A stretch of 64,000 nt of DNA from Daphnia carinata (GCF_022539665.2 NW_026712514.1:16162-80161); one strand, 5' to 3'. Positions 28,313 to 40,677 are shown, counted from the stretch's first letter. Program-made: numbers and translations. The notes: a model not told the origin generated them from the letters alone.

Positions 28313-29004
28313 TGTAAAGCATCTTCTCTGTGAGAAGATGTACTTTACGGAATTAAGACAAATTGGAATGAATCGAACTCGGAGGCGATTTACCCACACG
28401 ATGATTTATATTTATCCAAGTAGGGCTAAGCGGTACAGAAGTCAGTTGGGATAGTACAAAAGGAGTCAGACTAAGAAAGAGAAGTCGGAGTGTAATATGA
28501 TACTGTAGTATAAGCTTACCGCGGTGGCTTGAGCGGAGCACGGGCGAGGATATAAGAGAAGGCAGCGTTAACAGGAGTTCGTCGGCACGTGGGTAAACAA
28601 TATGGGTGAACCGAACACTCAGACAAGCACGTGACACAGCTCAATTCACTTGCACCAATTTATCAATGGGGAAGCACTAGCTGAACTTGAACTCCGCCTG
28701 TAAGAGTCAGAGGCTCATCGACAACTAAACTTACTCAGATCTTGGTTCACCACGAAACCTCGCATATTGCACAGCAATTAACAACTGCGCAATTACATGT
28801 CGCAACTAATGAAATTTGATATATTAAGTTGATGGTGCAATACAGATCAACGCCTAAGCAGCCAATCACAAATGTTGCTAAGCGGCAAGGTGCCGATGTA
28901 ATATAATACACTACTGCGCAGTTTATATGGCGTAACACATGAGTCATATACAAAGAATAAACGGGAAGGCATATCGAATAAAAACATTTATTTGCTTCTT
29001 TACA
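28313..29004 (-). repeat. 5' LTR, 692 bp
   Basis: Reads identical to the LTR at 16945-17636 by direct comparison, with the TATA-like ATATAAA at 28922-28928. Its right edge is followed by TTAC and then array spacer. Confidence 0.95.
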
Positions 29005-29339
29005 TTACCATTGGTGTTGTGAAACAGAACAAGTTTTTCCAGTCCCGTTTTTCCAAGCATAGAAAATCATTTCCTAGTAAATATTGAAATTAGCAAATCA
29101 TTCCAATAATGTCAATAACGTTTGAAAGAGACTACATCCATGTTGATCACTTATAGAACAATATTTTGCATTATTTGTACATAAAAAATTTGCCCATGAA
29201 TGCAGAACTTATATAAAATTTAAGTGCCATTTATATCTGAAAATGGACTAATGCGACAACAGAAACAAGAATGATTAAATTTGATAATATAATTGACCAA
29301 AAAACATCTGGGTTACAGTAAGATCGAGTCTATATAAAT

Positions 29340-29411
29340 GGGGTTGTAACTCAGAGGTAGAGTGTTTGCTTCGCATGTGAGAAGCCCGGAGTTCAATCCT
29401 CCGCTACTCCA
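29340..29411 (+). tRNA. tRNA-Ala(CGC), unit R1
   Basis: Common CGC type: acceptor GGGGTTG/CTACTCC (U6:U67), anticodon stem TTTGC/GTGAG. Confidence 0.85.
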
Positions 29412-29743
29412 ACCCAAAGAAGGATTTTTAATACATTCGAATTACCGAATTCCATCATCATGAAAAAGTAACTCATCGAATTATAGGTAGCATTACATGT
29501 AAAAGCAACTGCAATAAAACCAACGATGTTGATAGTCTACAAACAATTTGGAACTATAATTAAAGATTGCACTACTGGTTCATTTCAAAGAATACCAAGT
29601 ATGCACACATTTTAATTAAGACAAATGTAATATCTAACTAAGAAAATTTCTTTTGAATCAATTTACAAGCAGTAACAAGGACGATTGAAATTTTACCTGA
29701 AATTTGCAAAAAACGTAATTTGTGTAAATTGATATGAAAATGT

Positions 29744-29815
29744 GGGGTTGTAACTCAGTGGTAGAGTGTTCGCTTTGCATGCGAAAAGCCCGGAGTTCAA
29801 TCCTCCGCAGCTCCA
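29744..29815 (+). tRNA. tRNA-Ala(UGC), unit R1
   Basis: TTCGC/GCGAA anticodon stem; intact. Confidence 0.92.
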
Positions 29816-30175
29816 ATTCACTTCTTTCTATATCTAGTTATTTCCATTGGTGTTGTGAAACAGAACAAGTTTTTCCAGTCCCGTTTTTCCAAGCATAGAA
29901 AATCATTTCCTAGTAAATATTGAAATTAGCAAATCATTCCAATAATGTCAATAACGTTTGAAAGAGACTACATCCATGTTGATCAGTTATAGAACAATAT
30001 TTTGCATTATTTGTACATAAAAAATTTGCCCATGAATGCAGAACTTATATAAAATTTAAGTGCCATTTATATCTGAAAATGGACTAATGCGACAACAGAA
30101 ACAAGAATGATTAAATTTGATAATATAATTGACCAAAAAACATCTGGGTTACAGTAAGATCGAGTCTATATAAAT

Positions 30176-30247
30176 GGGGTTGTAACTCAGAGGTAGAGTG
30201 TTTGCTTCGCATGTGAGAAGCCCGGAGTTCAATCCTCCGCTACTCCA
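30176..30247 (+). tRNA. tRNA-Ala(CGC), unit R2
   Basis: Common CGC type. Confidence 0.85.
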
Positions 30248-30579
30248 ACCCAAAGAAGGATTTTTAATACATTCGAATTACCGAATTCCATCATCATGAA
30301 AAAGTAACTCATCGAATTATAGGTAGCATTACATGTAAAAGCAACTGCAATAAAACCAACGATGTTGATAGTCTACAAACAATTTGGAACTATAATTAAA
30401 GATTGCACTACTGGTTCATTTCAAAGAATACCAAGTATGCACACATTTTAATTAAGACAAATGTAATATCTAACTAAGAAAATTTCTTTTGAATCAATTT
30501 ACAAGCAGTAACAAGGACGATTGAAATTTTACCTGAAATTTGCAAAAAACGTAATTTGTGTAAATTGATATGAAAATGT

Positions 30580-30651
30580 GGGGTTGTAACTCAGTGGTAG
30601 AGTGCTCGCTTTGCATGCGAGAAGCCCGGAGTTCAATCCTCCGCAGCTCCA
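30580..30651 (+). tRNA. tRNA-Ala(UGC), unit R2
   Basis: CTCGC/GCGAG anticodon stem; fully paired. Confidence 0.92.
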
Positions 30652-31011
30652 ATTCACTTCTTTCTATATCTAGTTATTTCCATTGGTGTTGTGAAACAGA
30701 ACAAGTTTTTCCAGTCCCGTTTTTCCAAGCATAGAAAATCATTTCCTAGTAAATATTGAAATTAGCAAATCATTCCAATAATGTCAATAACGTTTGAAAG
30801 AGACTACATCCATGTTGATCACTTATAGAACAATATTTTGCATTATTTGTACATAAAAAATTTGCCCATGAATGCAGAACTTATATAAAATTTAAGTGCC
30901 ATTTATATCTGAAAATGGACTAATGCGACAACAGAAACAAGAATGATTAAATTTGATAATATAATTGACCAAAAAACATCTGGGTTACAGTAAGATCGAG
31001 TCTATATAAAT

Positions 31012-31083
31012 GGGGTTGTAACTCAGAGGTAGAGTGTTTGCTTCGCATGTGAGAAGCCCGGAGTTCAATCCTCCGCTACTCCA
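31012..31083 (+). tRNA. tRNA-Ala(CGC), unit R3
   Basis: Common CGC type; downstream flank ACCCAAATAAGG in place of ACCCAAAGAAGG. Confidence 0.85.
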
Positions 31084-31415
31084 ACCCAAATAAGGATTTT
31101 TAATACATTCGAATTACCGAATTCCATCATCATGAAAAAGTAACTCATCGAATTATAGGTAGCATTACATGTAAAAGCAACTGCAATAAAACCAACGATG
31201 TTGATAGCCTACAAACAATTTGGAACTATAATTAAAGATTGCACTACTGGTTCATTTCAAAGAATACCAAGTATGCACACATTTTAATTAAGACAAATGT
31301 AATATCTAACTAAGAAAATTTCTTTTGAATCAATTTACAAGCAGTAACAAGGACGATTGAAATTTTACCTGAAATTTGCAAAAAACGTAATTTGTGTAAA
31401 TTGATATGAAAATGT

Positions 31416-31487
31416 GGGGTGGTAACTCAGTGGTAGAGTGCTCGCTTTGCATGCGAGAAGCCCGGAGTTCAATCCTCCGCAGCTCCA
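31416..31487 (+). tRNA. tRNA-Ala(UGC), unit R3
   Basis: Acceptor GGGGTGG/CAGCTCC has a G6:A67 mismatch; CTCGC/GCGAG anticodon stem is perfect. Confidence 0.82.
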
Positions 31488-31846
31488 ATTCACTTCTTTC
31501 TATATCTAGTTATTTCCATTGGTGTTGTGAAACAGAAAAAGTTTTTCCAGTCCCGTTTTTCCAAGCATAGAAAACCATTTCCTAGTAAATATTGAAATTA
31601 GCAAATCATTCCAATAATGTCAATAACGTTTGAAAGAGACTACATCCATGTTGATCACTTATAGAACAATATTTTGCATTATTTGTACATAAAAAATTTG
31701 CCCATGAATGCAGAACTTATATAAAATTTAAGTGCCATTTATATCTGAAAATGGACTAATGCGACAACAGAAACAAGAATGATTAAATTTGATAATATAA
31801 TTGACCAAAAACATCTGGGTTTCAGTAAGATCGAGTCTATATAAAT

Positions 31847-31918
31847 GGGGTTGTAACTCAGAGGTAGAGTGTTTGCTTCGCATGTGAGAAGCCCGGAGTT
31901 CAATCCTCCGCTACTCCA
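31847..31918 (+). tRNA. tRNA-Ala(CGC), unit R4
   Basis: Common CGC type with the GGGTTTCAG upstream marker. Confidence 0.85.
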
Positions 31919-32250
31919 ACCCAAATAAGGATTTTTAATACATTCGAATTACCGAATTCCATCATCATGAAAAAGTAACTCATCGAATTATAGGTAGCAT
32001 TACATGTAAAAGCAACTGCAATAAAACCAACGATGTTGATAGCCTACAAACAATTTGGAACTATAATTAAAGATTGCACTACTGGTTCATTTCAAAGAAT
32101 ACCAAGTATGCACACATTTTAATTAAGACAAATGTAATATCTAACTAAGAAAATTTCTTTTGAATCAATTTACAAGCAGTAACAAGGACGATTGAAATTT
32201 TACCTGAAATTTGCAAAAAACGTAATTTGTGTAAATTGATATGAAAATGT

Positions 32251-32322
32251 GGGGTTGTAACTCAGTGGTAGAGTGTTCGCTTTGCATGCGAAAAGCCCGG
32301 AGTTCAATCCTCCGCAGCTCCA
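32251..32322 (+). tRNA. tRNA-Ala(UGC), unit R4
   Basis: TTCGC/GCGAA anticodon stem; intact. Confidence 0.92.
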
Positions 32323-32681
32323 ATTCACTTCTTTCTATATCTAGTTATTTCCATTGGTGTTGTGAAACAGAAAAAGTTTTTCCAGTCCCGTTTTTCCAAG
32401 CATAGAAAACCATTTCCTAGTAAATATTGAAATTAGCAAATCATTCCAATAATGTCAATAACGTTTGAAAGAGACTACATCCATGTTGATCACTTATAGA
32501 ACAATATTTTGCATTATTTGTACATAAAAAATTTGCCCATGAATGCAGAACTTATATAAAATTTAAGTGCCATTTATATCTGAAAATGGACTAATGCGAC
32601 AACAGAAACAAGAATGATTAAATTTGATAATATAATTGACCAAAAACATCTGGGTTTCAGTAAGATCGAGTCTATATAAAT

Positions 32682-32753
32682 GGGGTTGTAACTCAGAGGT
32701 AGAGTGTTTGCTTCGCATGTGAAAAGCCCGGAGTTCAATCCTCCGCAACTCCA
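32682..32753 (+). tRNA. tRNA-Ala(CGC), unit R5, repaired acceptor
   Basis: The 3' acceptor strand CAACTCC pairs with GGGGTTG at every position (G3:U70 kept), removing the U6:U67 mismatch; anticodon stem TTTGC/GTGAA. Confidence 0.9.
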
Positions 32754-33085
32754 ACCCAAAGAAGGATTTTTAATACATTCGAATTACCGAATTCCATCAT
32801 CATGAAAAAGTAACTCATCGAATTATAGGTAGCATTACATGTAAAAGCAACTGCAATAAAACCAACGATGTTGATAGTCTACAAACAATTTGGAACTATA
32901 ATTAAAGATTGCACTACTGGTTCATTTCAAAGAATACCAAGTATGCACACATTTTAATTAAGACAAATGTAATATCTAACTCAGAAAATTTCTTTTGAAT
33001 CAATTTACAAGCAGTAACAAGGACGATTGAAATTTTACCTGAAATTTGCAAAAAACGTAATTTGTGTAAATTGATATTAAAATGT

Positions 33086-33157
33086 GGGGTTGTAACTCAG
33101 TGGTAGAGTGCTCGCTTTGCATGCGAAAAGCCCGGAGTTCAATCCTCCGCAGCTCCA
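33086..33157 (+). tRNA. tRNA-Ala(UGC), unit R5
   Basis: CTCGC/GCGAA with a C:A mismatch at the stem base. Confidence 0.88.
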
Positions 33158-33517
33158 ATTCACTTCTTTCTATATCTAGTTATTTCCATTGGTGTTGTGA
33201 AACAGAACAAGTTTTTCCAGTCCCGTTTTTCCAAGCATAGAAAACCATTTCCTAGTAAATATTGAAATTAGCAAATCATTCCAATAATGTCAATAACGTT
33301 TGAAAGAGACTACATCCATGTTGATCACTTATAGAACAATATTTTGCATTATTTGTACATAAAAAATTTGCCCATGAATGCAGAACTTATATAAAATTTA
33401 AGTGCCATTTATATCTGAAAATGGACTAATGCGACAACAGAAACAAGAATGATTAAATTTGATAATATAATTGACCAAAAAACATCTGGGTTACAGTAAG
33501 ATCGAGTCTATATAAAT

Positions 33518-33589
33518 GGGGTTGTAACTCAGAGGTAGAGTGTTTGCTTCGCATGTGAGAAGCCCGGAGTTCAATCCTCCGCTACTCCA
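33518..33589 (+). tRNA. tRNA-Ala(CGC), unit R6
   Basis: Common CGC type. Confidence 0.85.
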
Positions 33590-33921
33590 ACCCAAAGAAG
33601 GATTTTTAATACATTCGAATTACCGAATTCCATCATCATGAAAAAGTAACTCATCGAATTATAGGTAGCATTACATGTAAAAGCAACTGCAATAAAACCA
33701 ACGATGTTGATAGTCTACAAACAATTTGGAACTATAATTAAAGATTGCACTACTGGTTCATTTCAAAGAATACCAAGTATGCACACATTTTAATTAAGAC
33801 AAATGTAATATCTAACTAAGAAAATTTCTTTTGAATCAATTTACAAGCAGTAACAAGGACGATTGAAATTTTACCTGAAATTTGCAAAAAACGTAATTTG
33901 TGTAAATTGATATGAAAATGT

Positions 33922-33993
33922 GGGGTTGTAACTCAGTGGTAGAGTGCTCGCTTTGCATGCGAGAAGCCCGGAGTTCAATCCTCCGCAGCTCCA
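33922..33993 (+). tRNA. tRNA-Ala(UGC), unit R6
   Basis: CTCGC/GCGAG. Its 3' flank holds CTAGTTATTACCATTGG, the same sequence as the empty target of the LTR element. Confidence 0.92.
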
Positions 33994-34353
33994 ATTCACT
34001 TCTTTCTATATCTAGTTATTACCATTGGTGTTGTGAAACAGAACAAGTTTTTCCAGTCCCGTTTTTCCAAGCATAGAAAATCATTTCCTAGTAAATATTG
34101 AAATTAGCAAATCATTCCAATAATGTCAATAACGTTTGAAAGAGACTACATCCATGTTGATCACTTATAGAAAAATATTTTGCATTATTTGTACATAAAA
34201 AATTTGCCCATGAATGCAGAACTTATATAAAATTTAAGTGCCATTTATATCTGAAAATGGACTAATGCGACAACAGAAACAAGAATGATTAAATTTGATA
34301 ATATAATTGACCAAAAAACATCTGGGTTACAGTAAGATCGAGTCTATATAAAT

Positions 34354-34425
34354 GGGGTTGTAACTCAGAGGTAGAGTGCTTGCTTCGCATGTGAGAAGCC
34401 CGGAGTTCAATCCTCCGCTACTCCA
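34354..34425 (+). tRNA. tRNA-Ala(CGC), unit R7
   Basis: Anticodon stem CTTGC/GTGAG (C27:G43 pair); acceptor U6:U67. Confidence 0.86.
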
Positions 34426-34757
34426 ACCCAAATAAGGATTTTTAATACATTCGAATTACCGAATTCCATCATCATGAAAAAGTAACTCATCGAATTATAG
34501 GTAGCATTACATGTAAAAGCAACTGCAATAAAACCAACGATGTTGATAGTCTACAAACAATTTGGAACTATAATTAAAGATTGCACTACTGGTTCATTTC
34601 AAAGAATACCAAGTATGCACACATTTTAATTAAGACAAATGTAATATCTAACTAAGAAAATTTCTTTTGAATCAATTTACAAGCAGTAACAAGGACGATT
34701 GAAATTTTACCTGAAATTTGCAAAAAACGTAATTTGTGTAAATTGATATGAAAATGT

Positions 34758-34829
34758 GGGGTTGTAACTCAGTGGTAGAGTGCTCGCTTTGCATGCGAGA
34801 AGCCCGGAGTTCAATCCTCCGCAGCTCCA
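34758..34829 (+). tRNA. tRNA-Ala(UGC), unit R7
   Basis: CTCGC/GCGAG; fully paired. Confidence 0.92.
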
Positions 34830-35188
34830 ATTCACTTCTTTCTATATCTAGTTATTTCCATTGGTGTTGTGAAACAGAACAAGTTTTTCCAGTCCCGTTT
34901 TTCCAAGCATAGAAAACCATTTCCTAGTAAATATTGAAATTAGCAAATCATTCCAATAATGTCAATAACGTTTGAAAGAGACTACATCCATGTTGATCAC
35001 TTATAGAACAATATTTTGCATTATTTGTACATAAAAAATTTGCCCATGAATGCAGAACTTATATAAAATTTAAGTGCCATTTATATCTGAAAATGGACTA
35101 ATGCGACAACAGAAACAAGAATGATTAAATTTGATAATATAATTGACCAAAAACATCTGGGTTTCAGTAAGATCGAGTCTATATAAAT

Positions 35189-35260
35189 GGGGTTGTAACT
35201 CAGAGGTAGAGTGTTTGCTTCGCATGTGAAAAGCCCGGAGTTCAATCCTCCGCAACTCCA
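35189..35260 (+). tRNA. tRNA-Ala(CGC), unit R8, repaired acceptor
   Basis: CAACTCC acceptor strand and GTGAA as in 32682, 2,507 bp away. Confidence 0.9.
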
Positions 35261-35592
35261 ACCCAAAGAAGGATTTTTAATACATTCGAATTACCGAATT
35301 CCATCATCATGAAAAAGTAACTCATCGAATTATAGGTAGCATTACATGTAAAAGCAACTGCAATAAAACCAACGATGTTGATAGTCTACAAACAATTTGG
35401 AACTATAATTAAAGATTGCACTACTGGTTCATTTCAAAGAATACCAAGTATGCACACATTTTAATTAAGACAAATGTAATATCTAACTAAGAAAATTTCT
35501 TTTGAATCAATTTACAAGCAGTAACAAGGACGATTGAAATTTTACCTGAAATTTGCAAAAAACGTAATTTGTGTAAATTGATATGAAAATGT

Positions 35593-35664
35593 GGGGTTGT
35601 AACTCAGTGGTAGAGTGCTCGCTTTGCATGCGAGAAGCCCGGAGTTCAATCCTCCGCAGCTCCA
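35593..35664 (+). tRNA. tRNA-Ala(UGC), unit R8
   Basis: CTCGC/GCGAG; fully paired. Confidence 0.92.
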
Positions 35665-36024
35665 ATTCACTTCTTTCTATATCTAGTTATTTCCATTGGT
35701 GTTGTGAAACAGAACAAGTTTTTCCAGTCCCGTTTTTCCAAGCATAGAAAACCATTTCCTAGTAAATATTGAAATTAGCAAATCATTCCAATAATGTCAA
35801 TAACGTTTGAAAGAGACTACATCCATGTTGATCACTTATAGAACAATATTTTGCATTATTTGTACATAAAAAATTTGCCCATGAATGCAGAACTTATATA
35901 AAATTTAAGTGCCATTTATATCTGAAAATGGACTAATGCGACAACAGAAACAAGAATGATTAAATTTGATAATATAATTGACCAAAAAACATCTGGGTTA
36001 CAGTAAGATCGAGTCTATATAAAT

Positions 36025-36096
36025 GGGGTTGTAACTCAGAGGTAGAGTGTTTGCTTCGCATGTGAAAAGCCCGGAGTTCAATCCTCCGCAACTCCA
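36025..36096 (+). tRNA. tRNA-Ala(CGC), unit R9, repaired acceptor
   Basis: CAACTCC acceptor strand, but with the ordinary GGGTTACAG upstream flank, so the allele has moved between unit backgrounds. Confidence 0.9.
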
Positions 36097-36428
36097 ACCC
36101 AAAGAAGGATTTTTAATACATTCGAATTACCGAATTCCATCATCATGAAAAAGTAACTCATCGAATTATAGGTAGCATTACATGTAAAAGCAACTGCAAT
36201 AAAACCAACGATGTTGATAGTCTACAAACAATTTGGAACTATAATTAAAGATTGCACTACTGGTTCATTTCAAAGAATACCAAGTATGCACACATTTTAA
36301 TTAAGACAAATGTAATATCTAACTAAGAAAATTTCTTTTGAATCAATTTACAAGCAGTAACAAGGACGATTGAAATTTTACCTGAAATTTGCAAAAAACG
36401 TAATTTGTGTAAATTGATATGAAAATGT

Positions 36429-36500
36429 GGGGTTGTAACTCAGTGGTAGAGTGCTCGCTTTGCATGCGAGAAGCCCGGAGTTCAATCCTCCGCAGCTCCA
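36429..36500 (+). tRNA. tRNA-Ala(UGC), unit R9
   Basis: CTCGC/GCGAG; fully paired. Confidence 0.92.
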
Positions 36501-36860
36501 ATTCACTTCTTTCTATATCTAGTTATTTCCATTGGTGTTGTGAAACAGAACAAGTTTTTCCAGTCCCGTTTTTCCAAGCATAGAAAATCATTTCCTAGTA
36601 AATATTGAAATTAGCAAATCATTCCAATAATGTCAATAACGTTTGAAAGAGACTACATCCATGTTGATCACTTATAGAACAATATTTTCCATTATTTGTA
36701 CATAAAAAATTTGCCCATGAATGCAGAACTTATATAAAATTTAAGTGCCATTTATATCTGAAAATGGACTAATGCGACAACAGAAACAAGAATGATTAAA
36801 TTTGATAATATAATTGACCAAAAAACATCTGGGTTACAGTATGATCGATTCTATATAAAT

Positions 36861-36932
36861 GGGGTTGTAACTCAGAGGTAGAGTGTTTGCTTCGCATGTG
36901 AAAAGCCCGGAGTTCAATCCTCCGCAACTCCA
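36861..36932 (+). tRNA. tRNA-Ala(CGC), unit R10, repaired acceptor
   Basis: CAACTCC acceptor strand; upstream marker CAGTATGATCGATTC. Confidence 0.9.
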
Positions 36933-37264
36933 ACCCAAAGAAGGATTTTTAATACATTCGAATTACCGAATTCCATCATCATGAAAAAGTAACTCATCGA
37001 ATTATAGGTAGCATTACATGTAAAAGCAACTGCAATAAAACCAACGATGTTGATAGTCTACAAACAATTTGGAACTATAATTAAAGATTGCACTACTGGT
37101 TCATTTCAAAGAATACCAAGTATGCACACATTTTAATTAAGACAAATGTAATATCTAACTAAGAAAATTTCTTTTGAATCAATTTACAAGCAGTAACAAG
37201 GACGATTGAAATTTTACCTGAAATTTGCAAAAAACGTAATTTGTGTAAATTGATATGAAAATGT

Positions 37265-37336
37265 GGGGTTGTAACTCAGTGGTAGAGTGCTCGCTTTGCA
37301 TGCGAAAAGCCCGGAGTTCAATCCTCCGCAGCTCCA
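37265..37336 (+). tRNA. tRNA-Ala(UGC), unit R10
   Basis: CTCGC/GCGAA with a C:A at the stem base. Confidence 0.88.
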
Positions 37337-37695
37337 ATTCACTTATTTCTATATCTAGTTATTTCCATTGGTGTTGTGAAACAGAACAAGTTTTTCCAGT
37401 CCCGTTTTTCCAAGCATAGAAAACCATTTCCTAGTAAATATTGAAATTAGCAAATCATTCCAATAATGTCAATAACGTTTGAAAGAGACTACATCCATGT
37501 TGATCACTTATAGAACAATATTTTGCATTATTTGTACATAAAAAATTTGCCCATGAATGCAGAACTTATATAAAATTTAAGTGCCATTTATATCTGAAAA
37601 TGGACTAATGCGACAACAGAAACAAGAATGATTAAATTTGATAATATAATTGACCAAAAACATCTGGGTTTCAGTAAGATCGAGTCTATATAAAT

Positions 37696-37767
37696 GGGGT
37701 TGTAACTCAGAGGTAGAGTGTTTGCTTCGCATGTGAGAAGCCCGGAGTTCAATCCTCCGCTACTCCA
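37696..37767 (+). tRNA. tRNA-Ala(CGC), unit R11
   Basis: Common CGC type gene with the GGGTTTCAG upstream marker. Confidence 0.85.
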
Positions 37768-38099
37768 ACCCAAAGAAGGATTTTTAATACATTCGAATTA
37801 CCGAATTCCATCATCATGAAAAAGTAACTCATCGAATTATAGGTAGCATTACATGTAAAAGCAACTGCAATAAAACCAACGATGTTGATAGTCTACAAAC
37901 AATTTGGAACTATAATTAAAGATTGCACTACTGGTTCATTTCAAAGAATACCAAGTATGCACACATTTTAATTAAGACAAATGTAATATCTAACTAAGAA
38001 AATTTCTTTTGAATCAATTTACAAGCAGTAACAAGGACGATTGAAATTTTACCTGAAATTTGCAAAAAACGTAATTTGTGTAAATTGATATGAAAATGT

Positions 38100-38171
38100 G
38101 GGGTTGTAACTCAGTGGTAGAGTGCTCGCTTTGCATGCGAGAAGCCCGGAGTTCAATCCTCCGCAGCTCCA
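38100..38171 (+). tRNA. tRNA-Ala(UGC), unit R11
   Basis: CTCGC/GCGAG; fully paired. Confidence 0.92.
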
Positions 38172-38531
38172 ATTCACTTCTTTCTATATCTAGTTATTTC
38201 CATTGGTGTTGTGAAACAGAACAAGTTTTTCCAGTCCCGTTTTTCCAAGCATAGAAAATCATTTCCTAGTAAATATTGAAATTAGCAAATCATTCCAATA
38301 ATGTCAATAACGTTTGAAAGAGACTACATCCATGTTGATCACTTATAGAACAATATTTTGCATTATTTGTACATAAAAAATTTGCCCATGAATGCAGAAC
38401 TTATATAAAATTTAAGTGCCATTTATATCTGAAAATGGACTAATGCGACAACAGAAACAAGAATGATTAAATTTGATAATATAATTGACCAAAAAACATC
38501 TGGGTTACAGTAAGATCGAGTCTATATAAAT

Positions 38532-38603
38532 GGGGTTGTAACTCAGAGGTAGAGTGTTTGCTTCGCATGTGAGAAGCCCGGAGTTCAATCCTCCGCTACT
38601 CCA
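38532..38603 (+). tRNA. tRNA-Ala(CGC), unit R12
   Basis: Common CGC type. Confidence 0.85.
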
Positions 38604-38935
38604 ACCCAAAGAAGGATTTTTAATACATTCGAATTACCGAATTCCATCATCATGAAAAAGTAACTCATCGAATTATAGGTAGCATTACATGTAAAAGCAA
38701 CTGCAATAAAACCAACGATGTTGATAGTCTACAAACAATTTGGAACTATAATTAAAGATTGCACTACTGGTTCATTTCAAAGAATACCAAGTATGCACAC
38801 ATTTTAATTAAGACAAATGTAATATCTAACTAAGAAAATTTCTTTTGAATCAATTTACAAGCAGTAACAAGGACGATTGAAATTTTACCTGAAATTTGCA
38901 AAAAACGTAATTTGTGTAAATTGATATGAAAATGT

Positions 38936-39007
38936 GGGGTTGTAACTCAGTGGTAGAGTGCTCGCTTTGCATGCGAAAAGCCCGGAGTTCAATCCTCCGC
39001 AGCTCCA
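38936..39007 (+). tRNA. tRNA-Ala(UGC), unit R12
   Basis: CTCGC/GCGAA with a C:A at the stem base. Confidence 0.88.
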
Positions 39008-39366
39008 ATTCACTTCTTTCTATATCTAGTTATTTCCATTGGTGTTGTGAAACAGAACAAGTTTTTCCAGTCCCGTTTTTCCAAGCATAGAAAATCATTT
39101 CCTAGTAAATATTGAAATTAGCAAATCATTCCAATAATGTCAATAACGTTTGAAAGAGACTACATCCATGTTGATCACTTATAGAACAATATTTTGCATT
39201 ATTTGTACATAAAAAATTTGCCCATGAATGCAGAACTTATATAAAATTTAAGTGCCATTTATATCTGAAAATGACTAATGCGACAACAGAAACAAGAATG
39301 ATTAAATTTGATAATATAATTGACCAAAAAACATCTGGGTTACAGTATGATCGATTCTATATAAAT

Positions 39367-39438
39367 GGGGTTGTAACTCAGAGGTAGAGTGTTTGCTTCG
39401 CATGTGAGAAGCCCGGAGTTCAATCCTCCGCTACTCCA
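39367..39438 (+). tRNA. tRNA-Ala(CGC), unit R13
   Basis: Common CGC type gene; upstream marker CAGTATGATCGATTC as at 36861. Confidence 0.85.
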
Positions 39439-39770
39439 ACCCAAAGAAGGATTTTTAATACATTCGAATTACCGAATTCCATCATCATGAAAAAGTAACT
39501 CATCGAATTATAGGTAGCATTACATGTAAAAGCAACTGCAATAAAACCAACGATGTTGATAGTCTACAAACAATTTGGAACTATAATTAAAGATTGCACT
39601 ACTGGTTCATTTCAAAGAATACCAAGTATGCACACATTTTAATTAAGACAAATGTAATATCTAACTAAGAAAATTTCTTTTGAATCAATTTACAAGCAGT
39701 AACAAGGACGATTGAAATTTTACCTGAAATTTGCAAAAAACGTAATTTGTGTAAATTGATATGAAAATGT

Positions 39771-39842
39771 GGGGTTGTAACTCAGTGGTAGAGTGTTCGC
39801 TTTGCATGCGAAAAGCCCGGAGTTCAATCCTCCGCAGCTCCA
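39771..39842 (+). tRNA. tRNA-Ala(UGC), unit R13
   Basis: TTCGC/GCGAA; fully paired. Confidence 0.92.
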
Positions 39843-40201
39843 ATTCACTTATTTCTATATCTAGTTATTTCCATTGGTGTTGTGAAACAGAACAAGTTTT
39901 TCCAGTCCCGTTTTTCCAAGCATAGAAAACCATTTCCTAGTAAATATTGAAATTAGCAAATCATTCCAATAATGTCAATAACGTTTGAAAGAGACTACAT
40001 CCATGTTGATCACTTATAGAACAATATTTTGCATTATTTGTACATAAAAAATTTGCCCATGAATGCAGAACTTATATAAAATTTAAGTGCCATTTATATC
40101 TGAAAATGGACTAATGCGACAACAGAAACAAGAATGATTAAATTTGATAATATAATTGACCAAAAACATCTGGGTTTCAGTAAGATCGAGTCTATATAAA
40201 T

Positions 40202-40273
40202 GGGGTTGTAACTCAGAGGTAGAGTGTTTGCTTCGCATGTGAAAAGCCCGGAGTTCAATCCTCCGCAACTCCA
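40202..40273 (+). tRNA. tRNA-Ala(CGC), unit R14, repaired acceptor
   Basis: CAACTCC acceptor strand, GTGAA and GGGTTTCAG marker, as in 32682 and 35189. Confidence 0.9.
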
Positions 40274-40605
40274 ACCCAAAGAAGGATTTTTAATACATTC
40301 GAATTACCGAATTCCATCATCATGAAAAAGTAACTCATCGAATTATAGGTAGCATTACATGTAAAAGCAACTGCAATAAAACCAACGATGTTGATAGTCT
40401 ACAAACAATTTGGAACTATAATTAAAGATTGCACTACTGGTTCATTTCAAAGAATACCAAGTATGCACACATTTTAATTAAGACAAATGTAATATCTAAC
40501 TAAGAAAATTTCTTTTGAATCAATTTACAAGCAGTAACAAGGACGATTGAAATTTTACCTGAAATTTGCAAAAAACGTAATTTGTGTAAATTGATATGAA
40601 AATGT

Positions 40606-40677
40606 GGGGTTGTAACTCAGTGGTAGAGTGCTCGCTTTGCATGCGAAAAGCCCGGAGTTCAATCCTCCGCAGCTCCA
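40606..40677 (+). tRNA. tRNA-Ala(UGC), unit R14
   Basis: CTCGC/GCGAA with a C:A at the stem base. Confidence 0.88.

Larger units (their letters stand above)
16941..29008 (-). mobile_element. complete env-bearing Ty3/gypsy-like LTR element, 12,060 bp plus 4-bp target duplication
   Basis: The element spans 16945-29004 on the minus strand and is flanked by TTAC on both sides (16941-16944, 29005-29008). The uninterrupted target CTAGTTATTACCATTGG still exists in another array unit at about 34012. Order in element sense: 5' LTR, tRNA-Leu-type PBS, long gag frame with an overlapping +1 ORF, pol by -1 frameshift, accessory ORF with its own TATA box, env, 3' LTR. The two LTRs read identical over 692 bp, so the insertion is recent. 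One copy-specific lesion breaks pol near 22347-22380. With gag, pol and env it is retrovirus-like, but whether it makes particles is unknown. Confidence 0.93.

Noticed and set aside
25558-28333. Plus-strand frames opposite gag and the overlapping ORF
   Set aside because: They are antisense shadows; only the minus-strand pair is conserved in the relic element.
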